Positions 10,993 to 23,106 are shown, numbered from the stretch's first letter. The stretch is 64,000 bases of DNA from Margaritispora aquatica (GCA_007644065.1 VJWN01000007.1:62001-126000); one strand, 5' to 3'. Notes: generated by a model from the letters alone, not told the origin. Translations and numbers: made by a program.

Positions 10993-13799
10993 GTTGACGT
11001 GCAAGTTAATACTATGGTTAAATTGAAATTGAAATTTACTTCTGCTCCAGAGCTAGAAATGCCATTCAGAGAAGAAAGTAAAGGCGACGAACAGTATCGT
11101 CTGATGAGACAGAGTGCATCAATATGTGGAAAGACTGAACAGACATCTTTATATCTTAGTCTAGAGAAGTCCTGCTGTCTCAAAGTAAACTTTGTCAAAT
11201 ACTCAAACAAAGTATTCAGAGTGATACTGCTTGACCAAACTCCAAGAAAATATACCCATGATTTGTTCAGAAATCTTTTGGGACCCGTAGGATCCGGCGA
11301 TATGAAGTTGTGCAAGAGAAACAGACGATACTAACCAACAAAGTGAACAACGTGCTGAGATAGTCTGAGACCGTGTTGTGAAGTCATGTTTGGCAGAAGG
11401 TGCCAAGAAACCTTCATTGTTTGCAAAGCGCAGTATTAGTGACCACTACAATAGTTGGAGGAATGACAAAAGACACAGCTCCGGCCTAAGCTTTTCGGCA
11501 TTAAGGTTCGGCCATCTAGGGAAGTTTCCGACCTCTGAACTGGTAGAAACATTCGATCCGCATACTGTAACTGTCGATCCTAACTACCATGTTCCCAAAC
11601 TCAATAGCTTCGCATAGAAGAGGTGTGTATATGTTATTTTAAGGAAAGTTGACCTGTCAACTTACTAGAAACCCCATTTGATGAAGATCTGGTAGTCTGG
11701 CCTCTCACGAAATCTTGAGCTGGCACAATGAATCAAGCTCTTGGCTCTTGGTTTGATTGGAAACAATAAAATTCGATTTAAGGCAGGATCTCTTGGACAA
11801 CTAAGAATACCATAAGTTAACATATACTGTGACATACCAGAGCTGAAGACAAACTAACTAGGAAGTGACCCGAGAGTATTTTGACTTTCGTACCTGCAGT
11901 CAAATCCAACCCAACGCGGGGTGCGAATCCCGGGAGCATTTATTTTGAGCAATAGAAGCTAATGATCCTAGTAACGAGGATGTTTTAAGGTTTACTATGG
12001 CTATGAGGATGCTATGCTGGAATTGTTTGATCACTTTAAAGCATTGCATGAGATGATAAGAAAAAGAGCATTATGATATCATCACTTGTATTCATGAATG
12101 ACAAACGACATTTAAACAAATGTTCATGCAAGGCAAAGACCAAGTAGATGGTTTTCAGGAGTCTAAAACCATCATACAGAGTGCTCGGTATGAAGAGCAA
12201 TGATCAAACTCAAGTTTCGAAGTACAAAAAGAGACGGATAGCAAAAACTGACATCCGCTCGAAGTCGGCGGAGCTTTGATGTCCTATAACGACTGAATTT
12301 ACAGTGTCATGACGGAAGCTTCCCCGAAGTATGTACTGGGATTAAGAATACAGACGGGAAACCTGGGGAACCTAATATCATGACACCGCATATTGGAGCC
12401 AGCTTAGAAGTCGCATTGTGTCGTCTGAAGATGCGCCGGTGCCAGAGTGAAACTTCGATGCCAAAGCCAAAGCCAAAGTTAAAGTAGGCATGTACGGATG
12501 CTTCCGCTTGTCAAACATCATCCATCCCATGTTTACGGGATGACCCAGGTCTGGATCCGAACATGGCATTTCGAAACCCGATCATTCTCGCTCTCGCCAA
12601 AAAGCTTCGTGTGGGGTGCATAAACTCTCAGCTAGATTGAAAACATTGTGTCAGATCAATTGGAAGATGATCTTGGCGAGAAACCTGACCATACAGACTG
12701 TGGTACGGTGAAGTACCAAGGTCTCAATTTGATGTCACAGTATGAGGTCTGGAATAGTCAATTCAGCTCGAATATGAGTCCACTAAAGTAAACATTGCAT
12801 TTTACGGATACGCCGGTAGGGTTGCGAGTTTTAACGATTCTTGGCTGCTAAGCGAAAAAGACATTGTAATAGCCTTACTACTAAACATATGATCAATATA
12901 TTCTGGACTCGCAAAGCTTCACAAGACTTTTACCAAACGCTTAGTCCATCGAAAGATAATTGCTCACAAATCATCAACACGAGGCTGATGTGTTTGCCAA
13001 CTATATCACACAATTAGAAACGAAAGCTTTGCGGCTCATGCTAAGCTTATTTGTCTGCCCAGACTGTACTCGAATCCCAGGACGACAAATTTCGCATCCA
13101 GTGCTTCGTTGTTTACACGCATTCGGCATCGAAACAAACTAGCCAGAAAAGGCACTGTACCTCTACTGTGCCAGATAATTTATGTGCGACTCTTATTTGC
13201 CTAGGTTCATTCTCGAGTTCGTCACTCGCCGTCTTTACACCTAAAACTAGTGCAAATACTCTATAGAGCACAAACATGAGATCGAATGTAATCTACTTGA
13301 GATTGGAAGCATTGCTGGCAAACAACGTTATACGACCAGCTGAGCATTATGCAAAGAGCGTACTCATGAATGATGAATCTAATGATGACTGTCTTGGCCA
13401 TAACCACATGAGTTCGAAGTTTCAAGAGCGATGGTCAAAATAATCGGTCGAGGGAAAAGTGATTGTCCGGGCGCAAACGTAAATCAGATCATTAACTATA
13501 AACAAAACAAGCCCTAATAACACGACTGTTGCTTACAACTATACCACTTTATCACAACTCTCTTCGGTAAAGCCCCTTATTTCTTGGAATTGCGATGTTG
13601 AGGATTATGCGTAGATGTTCGGATTTTCAAACACTTTATGCGAAACGTTCTTTTCTTATCTTACATACCAGCTCGTTCCACTTGTTGGCATACCAATGCA
13701 CCCATTTCATGCATAGTAAAGCAGAAATACTAACACCGAACGCCTTTATCTCCCAAGACCAATGCCGCTATCAAAAAAACTTAAAGCCAATGCTACCTA
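10993..13799. other. Gene-free AT-rich stretch
   Basis: About 2.8 kb between the 5' end of the MFS gene and the 3' end of the alpha/beta hydrolase gene. Only short open frames without domains are present. The first few hundred bases should contain the MFS promoter. A tRNA-like scrap near 11,917-11,935 was considered and rejected. Confidence 0.5.
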
Positions 13800-15437
13800 T
13801 CACCTAATAGCAGCCAACTCCTTTGTCCTCCGTCTCGTCTCATCTAACTCCTTTCTCATAACCTCATTAAATTCCTCCCACCCATCTAAGTACAGGTGAT
13901 GCCCTGCTTTCTGTATAATGACCACTTTAGCGCTCCCGTTCTCTCGCTTCCGCTCCTCTTCATTAGCAGTCGTCAGTGCCCTCGCCTTCTCCTCCTTCAG
14001 CTTCTGCTCGGCAGCAAATCCACCAGCGACGTCCATCCAGTCATTCTCACCATACATCAGCACAATTGGTATACCGGTTTCTCGTCTGAGAGTTGCGACT
14101 GAGTCGGAGAGCGCAGGTGTAGGTGCAGGCGTGGGTGGTACTAAAGAGGTAGAAGATGGAGATGTCGAATAGGAGGGTGCTGATGGAGCTGGCAGTGGTT
14201 GTCTGCCTACACCATGGATGCGTCTGATTAGAGGACTACGAGCGTGCGCACCTGGTGCAAGGATGTATGCTAGCGCATACTCGCCACTTCCTCGCTGGCG
14301 GAAAAGAGAGTAGGCATAGTCATGTAAAGCCTCGGATTCATTTGTTGGCAAGTGAGAGAAACGTCTAGACGTCCATCCTGAGACGAAACGTGGTCCCAAA
14401 GGTCCCGTCCAGCGCACAATACTGAATGGTGATATATTTGCATCCCAGAGAAGTGTGAGCCACTTTGGAAGTGGTCGGCGGGGTGGTGCCTTATCTGTTT
14501 CTGATTTCTGAGCCTCGGCTTTAGAACGTGCGTTCATGAAATTATTACCAGTCTTGATACCATTTTGGTTCACAATATCATTCTCCTGATCCTGTGTAAA
14601 TTCATTGGCCATAGTCGATTCCTCAGGTTCCGGCATGTCTGCTTGCATGGCATATGGATCTTCCGGAATACCGACGGGCGAAGCTAAAATAAGCTTGTTC
14701 AGACGTCCAGGATATTTCAGAGCATACGCCACCGCCATGTAGCCTCCCATACTGTGTCCGAGAAGGGTAAATTTGTCGATTTTCTTTAGCACTCGCCACT
14801 CCTCCAACGCATCAATGAACCAGTTCTCGGCCTCGGTGATTTTGCCAGCTTGGTCTTTTGCGTGGATTCTGAATGGTGGTCTGCTGCTTCGGCCCATGCC
14901 CAGCATGTCTAATGCGTATATTTTCCATCCTTTGGCTTGACTTAATCCTTCGAAGTTCTTGTAGAAGAATCCCAACCCGGCGCCGTAGCCGTGAAGCATA
15001 ACCAAATTCTCGTCCACCTCCTCTCCAACTCTCTCTACTGAAAACTCATTTATTGCTCTATCTTTGCCACCAAGTTTCACCAAATTTGAATGCCACGCTC
15101 TTGGACCATATGGATCATTTATGGAATTTGTCTTGACAGGGGTTGCTGCTTTGGCGGGGTCTGCATTTATCGATGAGCTTGACGCATTGGCAGAAACAGG
15201 CGCTGAACCAGTTTGTGTATGTGTAGGCGGTTTTTGAAGGTATGGGACAAATGAGAGGACATTGTGTTCAGCAACTGCAGGAGATATGCTCGTCCACCAT
15301 TGCGACAATCCGGCTTTGTAGCCTAGAGGAAAGAATGTTGGCCTTCCTGGCACCTCTCCATTTTGCTTTGCACGCTGCGAAGCCAGCATTGGCTTTTGCC
15401 CTGACTCTGCAGGTCCGTCTGTTCTTGTCGAAGTCAT
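13800..15437 (-). CDS. Alpha/beta hydrolase with HX4D motif (CGI-58/ABHD4-5, Cld1/Ict1-like)
   Basis: Single-exon gene, 545 aa from the first ATG at 15437. The hydrolase fold starts with LHGYGAG (oxyanion region) near residues 149-153 and has the nucleophile elbow GHSMGG with Ser229. GENDWMD follows in the acid region, and HHLYLD near the C-terminus (His513, Asp518) forms both the catalytic His and an HX4D acyltransferase-like motif. This combination is typical of the ABHD4/5 and yeast Ict1/Cld1 group, which act in phospholipid and cardiolipin remodelling (established for the family). The Pro/Ser/Thr-rich insert near residues 415-455 is probably disordered. The frame is open upstream to 15602 without an ATG and reads like a mitochondrial presequence, so an upstream exon may supply the real start. 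Confidence 0.88.
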   Translation of the reverse strand: MTSTRTDGPAESGQKPMLASQRAKQNGEVPGRPTFFPLGYKAGLSQWWTSISPAVAEHNVLSFVPYLQKPPTHTQTGSAPVSANASSSSINADPAKAATPVKTNSINDPYGPRAWHSNLVKLGGKDRAINEFSVERVGEEVDENLVMLHGYGAGLGFFYKNFEGLSQAKGWKIYALDMLGMGRSSRPPFRIHAKDQAGKITEAENWFIDALEEWRVLKKIDKFTLLGHSMGGYMAVAYALKYPGRLNKLILASPVGIPEDPYAMQADMPEPEESTMANEFTQDQENDIVNQNGIKTGNNFMNARSKAEAQKSETDKAPPRRPLPKWLTLLWDANISPFSIVRWTGPLGPRFVSGWTSRRFSHLPTNESEALHDYAYSLFRQRGSGEYALAYILAPGAHARSPLIRRIHGVGRQPLPAPSAPSYSTSPSSTSLVPPTPAPTPALSDSVATLRRETGIPIVLMYGENDWMDVAGGFAAEQKLKEEKARALTTANEEERKRENGSAKVVIIQKAGHHLYLDGWEEFNEVMRKELDETRRRTKELAAIR

Positions 15438-16593
15438 TGTGGAATACCGAACTTCTTCTGCTCGTTGAATAGTGCTGGAGAAAAGACGAAGGTGACTGCG
15501 CCCAACGAAGGTCTCTGGGGAAAGGGATCGCAAGAGCGACGGGAGGCTAGGAGGTGAATACAGTATGAAAGAGAATAGTTGAGAAGCAATGTCGCCTCTC
15601 AAAAGAATTTGCCTGTTAGGTAGAGTGCAGTACTTGTATGTTTGTTGTGTGGGTGGAGGGTCGGACTTAAGTCTTCGGACAACGGCCTGAATAACCTCCC
15701 GATGCGCAAGGCTGGATTTTTAATGACGACGACAAATGCAATGTTTGAGATGGAGGACATGAAGAGTTAGCCTGGATACAGTAGTGCAGCAATGCAGCAG
15801 CAGTGCAGTAGAACAGTTAGAACAAAAGCAAGCGGTGTTCAATTCAATTCGTTGAAACACGGATTTGGTGATGGGAATTAAGGTACGGTTACATAATCTC
15901 GCAATCGGATTCGCCAGAGAACAGGCCCGAGGTCTTCAAAATATGACCATGGACTTCCTACAAATTCGTTGAGTCTGGCGCTTGTGTTTGGAGAGGTTGC
16001 GCCTCAAGCTTTGCATGATGCATCGGAATGTCCGTTTACGCCTTTCTTAACTCCGCCAAACCCCATAGTGCTCCGAGTACATGGCTATATTGCTATGTTA
16101 TATTGCTATACATGCGGAGGGACAACATAGCCATAGTATGAGGCTGCTTCATGGCATTACTTTGACAACGTGTATTTTTTGAAAGGTATTCTGCGTTGTT
16201 TTGTAAAGTTAATGGTGTGACTATATCAAGATTCTAGAGTTTACATTTCTACTCTTCGTGTTGATGTTGATTTTAAGCTTCTTGAACCGCGGCTTGCCCT
16301 GCCAAGTTCTGTCAGCAGACAAAACAACTTCCAACCTCAAACACCATACCTGTACCATACGATAGTGCCACTTACTCCATCGACGCGACTCCCTACGCAA
16401 AGTCGCAGCATTCTCTCAGCTCCTTCAAACAAGCTGCAGCCACTCCTTTATTATCATTTCACCCGTAGGAGAGATTACCAACGTGCTTGGTGGTGCCTGA
16501 AATAGCTCCCCCATTCCAACGATACTTTCTTGACCAGGGCAAACAAGCCAGCCATGAGCCGATCATAGCTGCCATCACCAACGAGCCGTCGCG
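15438..16593. promoter_or_regulatory. Divergent promoter region, hydrolase / SPO7
   Basis: 1.16 kb between two divergent starts. On the minus strand it contains an ATG-initiated 53-codon frame (15760-15599) that overlaps the open extension of the hydrolase frame and could be a leader ORF. A CTAACAG acceptor-like site sits near 15,614. No further gene is supported. Confidence 0.45.
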
Positions 16594-17955
16594 ATGGCAG
16601 ATCTAGATAAGGTCGATCGCGCTATTAAGGGAGTGCCTCCAGCAGGACAATCGTATCCGTCTCCAACAACTACCCCAATTATCGTGTCGGATGCGCCCAA
16701 TCCAACCATTTTGCCAGACCCTTTGGCATCATTACCTTCTTCGCCCCCTCAAATTTATCTCAATTTATTAATCCTTGAAGCTTCTCTGCGCGCACAGTGG
16801 CTTCAACTGCGCACGCGACGACGACAGCATACTTTTTTCTTGACCCTTCTCGGATTGTGGACTATTTACTTTGGCTATGCCTTGTTTCTTGCGCCTCGAG
16901 AGGATGGGAGTGGAGTGGGAGGCTCCGTGTACTGGGTGGTTGAGATGTCAGAGAGAGTCTGCTTTATGGGAGGTGTGATTACAGGATTGTTGATATGGGG
17001 AACAGGGCAGTGGGAACGAGGCATTCGATGGCCTCGTCGATGGGTGTATACCACAAATAGGGGATTGAGAGGTTTCAATTGCAAGCTGGTTGTGATCAAG
17101 CAGTCTTGGTGGAAAGAACTGTTGTCTGCTCTCTCTTTCTTTTTTTCCTACGGGCTATTTTCTAGCTCTAGTGGGAGCTCGTACAGATATGTCGAGCAAT
17201 CCATACTGGTGGAATCGGAGAAATTACAACGCACAGGTGGGCACCACGCTTTACCAAACATACACGAAGACGACGAGACGGCTGGCTATGAGGAGGATCT
17301 TGCGCCTGGTGGCGATTGTGTCAAGCTTCTGCTGCTACCCAAGCCCTTCTCGCCCAATTTCCGGGAGAATTGGGATATATACCGAACGGAGTATTGGGAG
17401 AAGGAGAACGAAAGAAGGGCAACTCTTTTGAAGACGCTGAAAGAACGCGACAGAAAGATTGCGAAACAAGAGGGAGGCTGGCTTTGGTGGACAGGTTATC
17501 GAGGCTGGAAGCAAAGGAAAGCCCAAGATCTCGAGAAGACGCATCATGCAGTCCATCGACATGGGGCGATTGACAAAGACGTGAAAAGAACTCGCAGTGG
17601 AAGTGTCAGATCTGGTTCACATTCACGTAATTCTTCCAGAAGCACAACCCCTGCTGCTGATACAGAGGATGGCCCAGTTACTGGACATGTTCGACGAGGC
17701 AGCTCAGCATCAAATGCCCCAAAGAAGAAGAAGGCGGCGGTTGCTACCCGTAGCGGAAAGCTTGCAGCTGGATCAAGATCTGCAACTCCTGAGGTGCCTT
17801 CTCCTTTAGTCAGAGAGAGCAGTGTTTCCTCACAGGAAAGCGAGAGACCTTTGACGCCTGTGGTCAATGACGCAGATCGTCACAGTTTGAGGGCTTCCGC
17901 AAGACCCGGAGGAAGTCCTGCACGGAGACCTGGGTCCAGTAGGTCCTCAAGTTAG
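16594..17955 (+). CDS. SPO7: Spo7-like regulatory subunit of the Nem1-Spo7 phosphatase
   Basis: Single exon, 453 aa. After a 50-residue Pro-rich N-terminus comes the Spo7 core: QIYLNLLILEASLRAQWLQL, an Arg-rich patch, then two hydrophobic membrane segments (about residues 80-100 and 124-140). RWPRRWVYTTNRGLRGFN and KLLLLPKPFSPNFRENWD are conserved stretches of this family. The C-terminal third is Ser/Arg-rich and basic, probably disordered. Spo7 recruits the Nem1 phosphatase at the ER/nuclear envelope to dephosphorylate the lipin Pah1 and control phospholipid versus triacylglycerol synthesis (established). It is longer than yeast Spo7 (259 aa) because of the basic tail, as is common in filamentous fungi. 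Confidence 0.92.
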   Translation: MADLDKVDRAIKGVPPAGQSYPSPTTTPIIVSDAPNPTILPDPLASLPSSPPQIYLNLLILEASLRAQWLQLRTRRRQHTFFLTLLGLWTIYFGYALFLAPREDGSGVGGSVYWVVEMSERVCFMGGVITGLLIWGTGQWERGIRWPRRWVYTTNRGLRGFNCKLVVIKQSWWKELLSALSFFFSYGLFSSSSGSSYRYVEQSILVESEKLQRTGGHHALPNIHEDDETAGYEEDLAPGGDCVKLLLLPKPFSPNFRENWDIYRTEYWEKENERRATLLKTLKERDRKIAKQEGGWLWWTGYRGWKQRKAQDLEKTHHAVHRHGAIDKDVKRTRSGSVRSGSHSRNSSRSTTPAADTEDGPVTGHVRRGSSASNAPKKKKAAVATRSGKLAAGSRSATPEVPSPLVRESSVSSQESERPLTPVVNDADRHSLRASARPGGSPARRPGSSRSSS

Positions 17956-18504
17956 AAATAGCAATATAATTCAGGTTGTTTTTGGATGTCAATTATATAA
18001 GTATTTCTGTGCACTTTGTGATGTCTTGATTCCCAGAGAGGAGAGAGATATGTTAAGTTGGAGATTTTGAATCTTTGTCTAGTAGTATAGTAGTAGGCAC
18101 GAGACGATTCATTTAAGTCGCGAAACTAAATCATTCATAAACGATGCGTTCGTCTATATATTTTGCTGGAATTCTAGGCAAGCTTACTTGCACATTATCC
18201 TTGCATGAATTAGTACCAACATAAAAGCACGAACGACGACGTCACAGTCAAACACAAGCACCAAATCCAAAACATTTGGCGGGGGAAAATTGACAAAGCT
18301 TAACGAACCCGGCTCTTTCAGCAAGGCTGGCTCGCTAACTGCTCCGTGACCCGCATTCTTGCATGCGACCTGCATTTCAACACTCAGCCTCGAGACCTCG
18401 ACTCGACCCGGTTCGATTCAAAACCGGCCTCGACTCAATACCATACTTACGAAATCACCTCAGTCATCCGCAGATACTAGCTCGAACTACTGAGCAGGTC
18501 TACG
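17956..18504. other. Intergenic, contains promoter of the phosphatase-like gene
   Basis: About 550 bp. A 74-codon frame starting at 18363 overlaps the next gene in another frame and has no features. No other structure is recognised. Confidence 0.45.
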
Positions 18505-19642
18505 ATGGTTCCGCCAACTCACAATGGGAGGGCATGCGGCGCCAACCCTCAGCCGCGAACCTTACATCAACCAGTACCTCAGAGTAGCCAGCAGCCAACC
18601 CCGAACTCATGGAATCGACCACCTGCTATGCAAAATGATCTCAGATCTGAGGCTACTATGGTGACAGCTGCGCAGCAGGTTGGGGTCACTCCATCTGGCG
18701 TATATGCCTGGCGTGTAAGTTCGCTCACTGCAAGCTGCAATGTGCAAAAACAAAGAATAAAAGCTAACTACTAGATTTACAAAGCCTCCTTCGCCTCCGC
18801 ACATTCATGTTCCCCAAGTGGCAGACGACGATCTCCTTCAGCTTCCAAGAGACTATACTGGCGCAGGATATGGTTATAGCGATGAAGACCGGCAGATTCT
18901 CAATTCGATAACCCAGGCTCCAGATTCCAAGCATGGTGTTAGAGACTGGAGATATGAGCAACGAAGAGGAGCCCAGTCAATTCTTACGTTTGCCTACCTA
19001 GGACCCTCTGCAGCTGCCCGCGACATTGAGTATCTGAAAAAGGAGGGGATTACAATGCTTCTCGCCATCAGAGATACTGTCTCAGCACAAGCTAGGCTCT
19101 TGAGTGGAGACAAGGCTGCTGCGTTACTGGGTATTGAATCGGCCGCCGTGGATGTTCCTGGGAATCTCCAGCTGGTTTCCTACTTCCCTAGAGCCATTCA
19201 AATGATTAATGAACATCTGATTCGGGTACACAAGCATCAACTTGCTCAAGGTCTGGATCCAATACAGCATCCTGGGAGAGTGCTGTTGTTTTGCGAATCC
19301 GGAAACGAACGATCAGCAGCTGTCATGGCTGCATATCTTATGGGAACCTATGGTCTCGACATGATCTCTGCTAGCCAATACGTTCAGTCTCAGCGGTTCT
19401 GCATTGCTTTCGACGACGATTTGCGAAATTTACTGTTAACTTACCAACAAATTTTGGACGCACAAAACTCTGTCAGAAGTAATTCTCCAGCACCACCACC
19501 GCAAGGAACCATACCAGCCCCAACAACTAACAGCAAGCGTCGACGTGATCAATCTCCAGACGATGATGTGGATATGGACCAAGCTGATGACGAGGAAAGA
19601 TTCGGAAATCGCGCGAATTTTGTTCCATTCCGAGATATGTAG
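18505..19642 (+). CDS. Dual-specificity-phosphatase-like protein (STYX/DSP fold)
   Basis: Preferred model: exons 18505-18714 and 18785-19642, 355 aa; the junction gives VYAWR-PPSPPHIHVP. Alternative: start at ATG 18704 with acceptor TAG at 18774, giving a shorter N-terminus. The catalytic-domain region is in exon 2, with the P-loop reading CESGNERS: Cys and Arg of the CX5R motif are present, but the preceding residue is Phe instead of the usual His. It continues with AAYLMGTYG and YVQSQRFCIAFDDDL, typical of DSP helices. The C-terminus is acidic with a KRRRDQSPDDD nuclear-type signal. Activity is plausible because the nucleophile is kept, but unusual. The family is certain at the fold level and the substrate is unknown. 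Confidence 0.8.
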
Positions 19643-20211
19643 TATGACTTGGGGGGTATATCATATGTATGGATCTAGCATGGCTAATGGCGTTTGTAAG
19701 GTGGGAGGGCTGCCTGTAACGAATTGAGTAAGGCGCTAGGTGTTCACAGGTGCAATTGCATATAAGATTGCCTGGAGTCCGGAGTTGTGGGACATCTGGA
19801 GGACAGGTCACTGGGCCAAGTTTGTATTCTGGGGCGTTTGGGACCACTGATCATTGGCTGCTTTGTGTTTACACGAGCAGCAAGAGACATAGACATAGAT
19901 CTCAGATCCTCAACACTGAGAAGTCAACTTACTCTTACATGTTTGCACCTTTGAACTCTTAGGCGAGGCGAAAGGGATTCTTTTCGCTTAGATGAGATGC
20001 TCAACGACGAGTTGAACCTGCCAAAGTTGGTAGATCCTGCCATTCCCGCCTATTGAAACGTACTTTCCTTCCATTGTTTCTTGGTCCTTCAAAACATGAT
20101 TGCCTGTCTATTTAGTTAGGAATTCGTATCCGCCCAATTCAACCAAACCACTCTTTCAGTACTATTGCTAGAAATAACTTGTACGCTTACACGTCAATCG
20201 TATAATAATCA
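19643..20211. other. Intergenic, no gene seen
   Basis: About 570 bp between co-oriented genes. It holds the 3' flank of the phosphatase gene and the promoter of the next one. No repeat or motif stands out. Confidence 0.45.
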
Positions 20212-20999
20212 ATGGATCGATTTTCATATCCTGCTGAGTTCTCGAACCAATTCTCAAGTGTGAAATCAAAGCCGCGCTCACCTGACCCTCTTTTGAATCA
20301 TTATATGCGAGATCTTGAGGTCGAAACACTGTGGAGGAGAAGGAGAGTCGCTAATTTAGCTCTACGTGATGTGTACGTGAGCGAGAATTTGGAGAATCTG
20401 TACACGGGCAGGTTATACTATGGCGTAAGTCGCACCATTTTTAATTTCCAGATGCTTGTCCCTCGGCGCCTGAACCATATTTCAAAGTTTGAGTCTAGGG
20501 ACTCTGACACTCCAGCACGCAATAGGTCAAATGGGATAACCTGAGCACACCATACAAACTATACATCATATCCACGATCTTCGAGACTGGCACTCATCTA
20601 CGCGCAGTGAGATCGCATCTGCAAATGAATTGCGGAGAGGCAGAGAACTATCTCGAGGTACTTGATCGAGAACGTGAGGCGCAGGCAGAGCTTTTGAAGA
20701 GCCAGGTAGGAGCCTACAAGGTTGATACTGTGAACGGAATTATGATGGAGAGCTCCAGGATTAAGATGGAGCACTGGGAGTTTGCGTGTCGATTTCTGAA
20801 CGGGCGCTGGTTAAAGGGTTTGACGAGGGAGAAGGAGAGCGGTTGTAGCGTGTTCAAGAGGTTAGATTTGGTGGGAAGGAAGAGGTCTTTGAGCTTCAGT
20901 GGGATGATGGTGAGGATGGCGGATGTTGGGTGGGCTGAATCAAGATTTCTGAGCCACGAGATGGAGAACACCGAAGAAGTGGGACAAGTAGTCGATTGA
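20212..20999 (+). CDS. Unknown small charged protein
   Basis: Two exons, 20212-20424 and 20526-20999, joined by a 101-bp GTAAGT...AATAG intron in phase 0; 228 aa. The junction gives LYYG-VKWDNLSTPY with the frame open on both sides. The N-terminal half is Arg/Leu-rich with an ETLWRRRRVANLALRDVY helix-like stretch; the middle has a Glu-rich EVLDREREAQAELLKSQ helix that could form a coiled coil. There is no signal peptide, membrane segment or known motif. I do not recognise the family. Support is the clean intron and sustained frame; it may be lineage-specific. Confidence 0.6.
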
Positions 21000-21693
21000 C
21001 GATGAACATGGACAAGAGATAGTTTGTTCGAAGCCAATTGGAACTTGGAAAAGGAAGGATTGGAAAATCATGTGTTGCTAGGTTATTACCAGAGCACAGC
21101 ATAATTTTGATTTAGCTTCGATAGGCGCCAGCATTTAGATAAAAATATGAATTCTTCTCAAGACTTTGATGAGTTAAAGGGCTGTTGCTGATGCCCCTGA
21201 ATTTGAAAATATGCTAAGCGAGTTTCCATATGGGCCTCACTTCAACCTCTTTAGACTGAGGAACTGAACAGAAAAGGTACAATCGCATATACGCCTAAAG
21301 CATCCATAATACTCAAACTTATCACCAAGATATAATGAGCCTTATTTTTCTACTGCAAGTTTAGCTTTAAATCATTATTTTTCTGGTGCTTAGTTCTTAG
21401 TGCCACATCTTCAACCTCAGGCAGCAACAGCTCTAGTAAGCTCAGCCACAGGCAACGTCAACTGTGAGTTGGTAGCTGGGTAAAGCCTATCTTGGTGAAC
21501 TATCTCAGGTACTGTACATAAGACACACCTTTTCGACGAAGTTCATTCCCACGGCCTCTGTCAATTGACAATTAGGCCAGCAACCCACCTACCAATCCTC
21601 CTAATCCACACGCCCAACTCCTATCCCGAGCTTCCAAACCACCGCCATCGTCCTCCACCCAGACCTACCACAACCACCGCTACTGCCGCCAAT
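21000..21693. other. Intergenic, promoter of END3
   Basis: About 690 bp. The last 130 bp read as an open frame upstream of the END3 start, but it is Pro/Thr/His-rich and lacks EH-domain character, so it is treated as a pyrimidine-rich 5' leader. Confidence 0.45.
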
Positions 21694-23106
21694 ATGGCAA
21701 ACAAACGCATCGAGCAATCCGAGATCGAGAAGTACTGGGAGATCTTCGCGTCGCTGTCGGCGGGCGGCACACATCTCACGGGCGCGCAGGCGGCGCCCGT
21801 GCTGAAGAATAGCCAGTTGCGCGATGATCAGCTCGAGCGCATCTGGGATCTGGCTGATGTGGATGGGGATGGGAATTTGGACTTCGAGGAGTTTTGCGTG
21901 GCGATGAGGCTGATTTTTGATTTGGTTAATGGGGTGAGTGCTATTTCTCTTTGGGTTGGGCATGGAGGGGAAGTTGGGTACCAGCGGATGGCGCGGGGCA
22001 CGAAGAAGAAGTGAAGACGTGGAGGCGTGGAGAGAAGGGAAAAGCAAGAAGAATCGAAGCTGATTTAATGAATAGGAATATGCAGATGTGCCACCTCAAT
22101 TGCCAGATTGGCTTGTACCGGAGAGCAAAGCACATTTGGTGCAGGCGAATAGGGCTTTGACGGGGAGACAAGTACAGTTTGAACGGGTTGAGGATGAAGA
22201 TGATTCTCCAGGCTTGAAGGACGGCTTTGACTGGTACATGAGCCCTGCGGACAAGTCGAAGTACGAGGAAATATATTCTGCAAATAAGGATAGAAGGGGA
22301 GACATCACTTGTGAGTAACGTTTGGTCCTGAAGCTGTGAGACTGTATCTGATCAGTTTATGCGCAGTCGAGTCTCTAGATTCACTGTATTCTTCTCTCGA
22401 CGTCCCAGATACCGACATACGATCTGCATGGAACCTCATCAACCCCAATGCCTCCTCAGGCATCTCCAAAGACGCCACTCTCGCATTCCTACATATTCTT
22501 AATAACCGACACGAAGGCTTCCGCATCCCACGCACTGTACCGCCCTCCTTGCGTGCCTCTTTCGAGCGCAACCAAATTGATTACCAAGTTGATAACCAGC
22601 GCACCGCATCACCAGCCCAGCGATGGGGCACCACAGGTGGGGAAGACACAAGCACAGGACGGAAAGCCAAGTTCGGCGACACGTATCTAAGCCGTATGGG
22701 CATGGGTGGTAAATCGAGCTACAGGCCCGCAGGAACTGATTTCTCGACTACGAAAACGAGCGAAGATTGGGAAGAAGTGCGCCTAAAGAAGCAGCTTGCT
22801 GAGCTTGAAGCCAAGATCGAGAAGGTGGAAGAAGCAGCGACTAAGCGCGCAGGAGGGAGGAGAGACACGAAACCAGCGCTGGTAAAGAGGGAGTTGGAGC
22901 AATTGCTTGATTACAAGCGTAGGGAGCTGAGGGACCTAGAAAGTGGGGAGGGAAAGATGAAGGTAGGTGCTGGGTTGAAGGGCGTACAGGAGGAGATTGA
23001 GACGGTAAAGGAACAAGTTGAGGGATTAGAGGCGCATTTGAGGTCGAGGAGGGAGGTGTTGGAGGGAATTCAGAGTGAGATAGAGGAGATGAAGGGTGCT
23101 AGGTAA
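21694..23106 (+). CDS. END3: End3, EH-domain endocytosis protein
   Basis: Three exons, 21694-21933, 22076-22310 and 22367-23106; 404 aa. The N-terminal EH domain carries a canonical EF-hand loop [12 protein letters not shown] (residues 55-66). The central part ([20 protein letters not shown], then [18 protein letters not shown]) is a second, degenerate EH-like module. The C-terminal third is a long coiled coil of Lys/Glu heptads. This is the End3 architecture; End3 works in the Pan1-Sla1-End3 complex in cortical actin patches during endocytosis (established). Junctions give NG-EYADVPP and GDIT-FESLDSL, matching the family. The yeast protein is 349 aa; the extra length is in the tail. Confidence 0.93.

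Noticed and set aside
11905..11940. T-arm-like GGTGCGAATCCCG
   Set aside because: No A-box at the right distance upstream and no cloverleaf; at most a worn tRNA-derived scrap.
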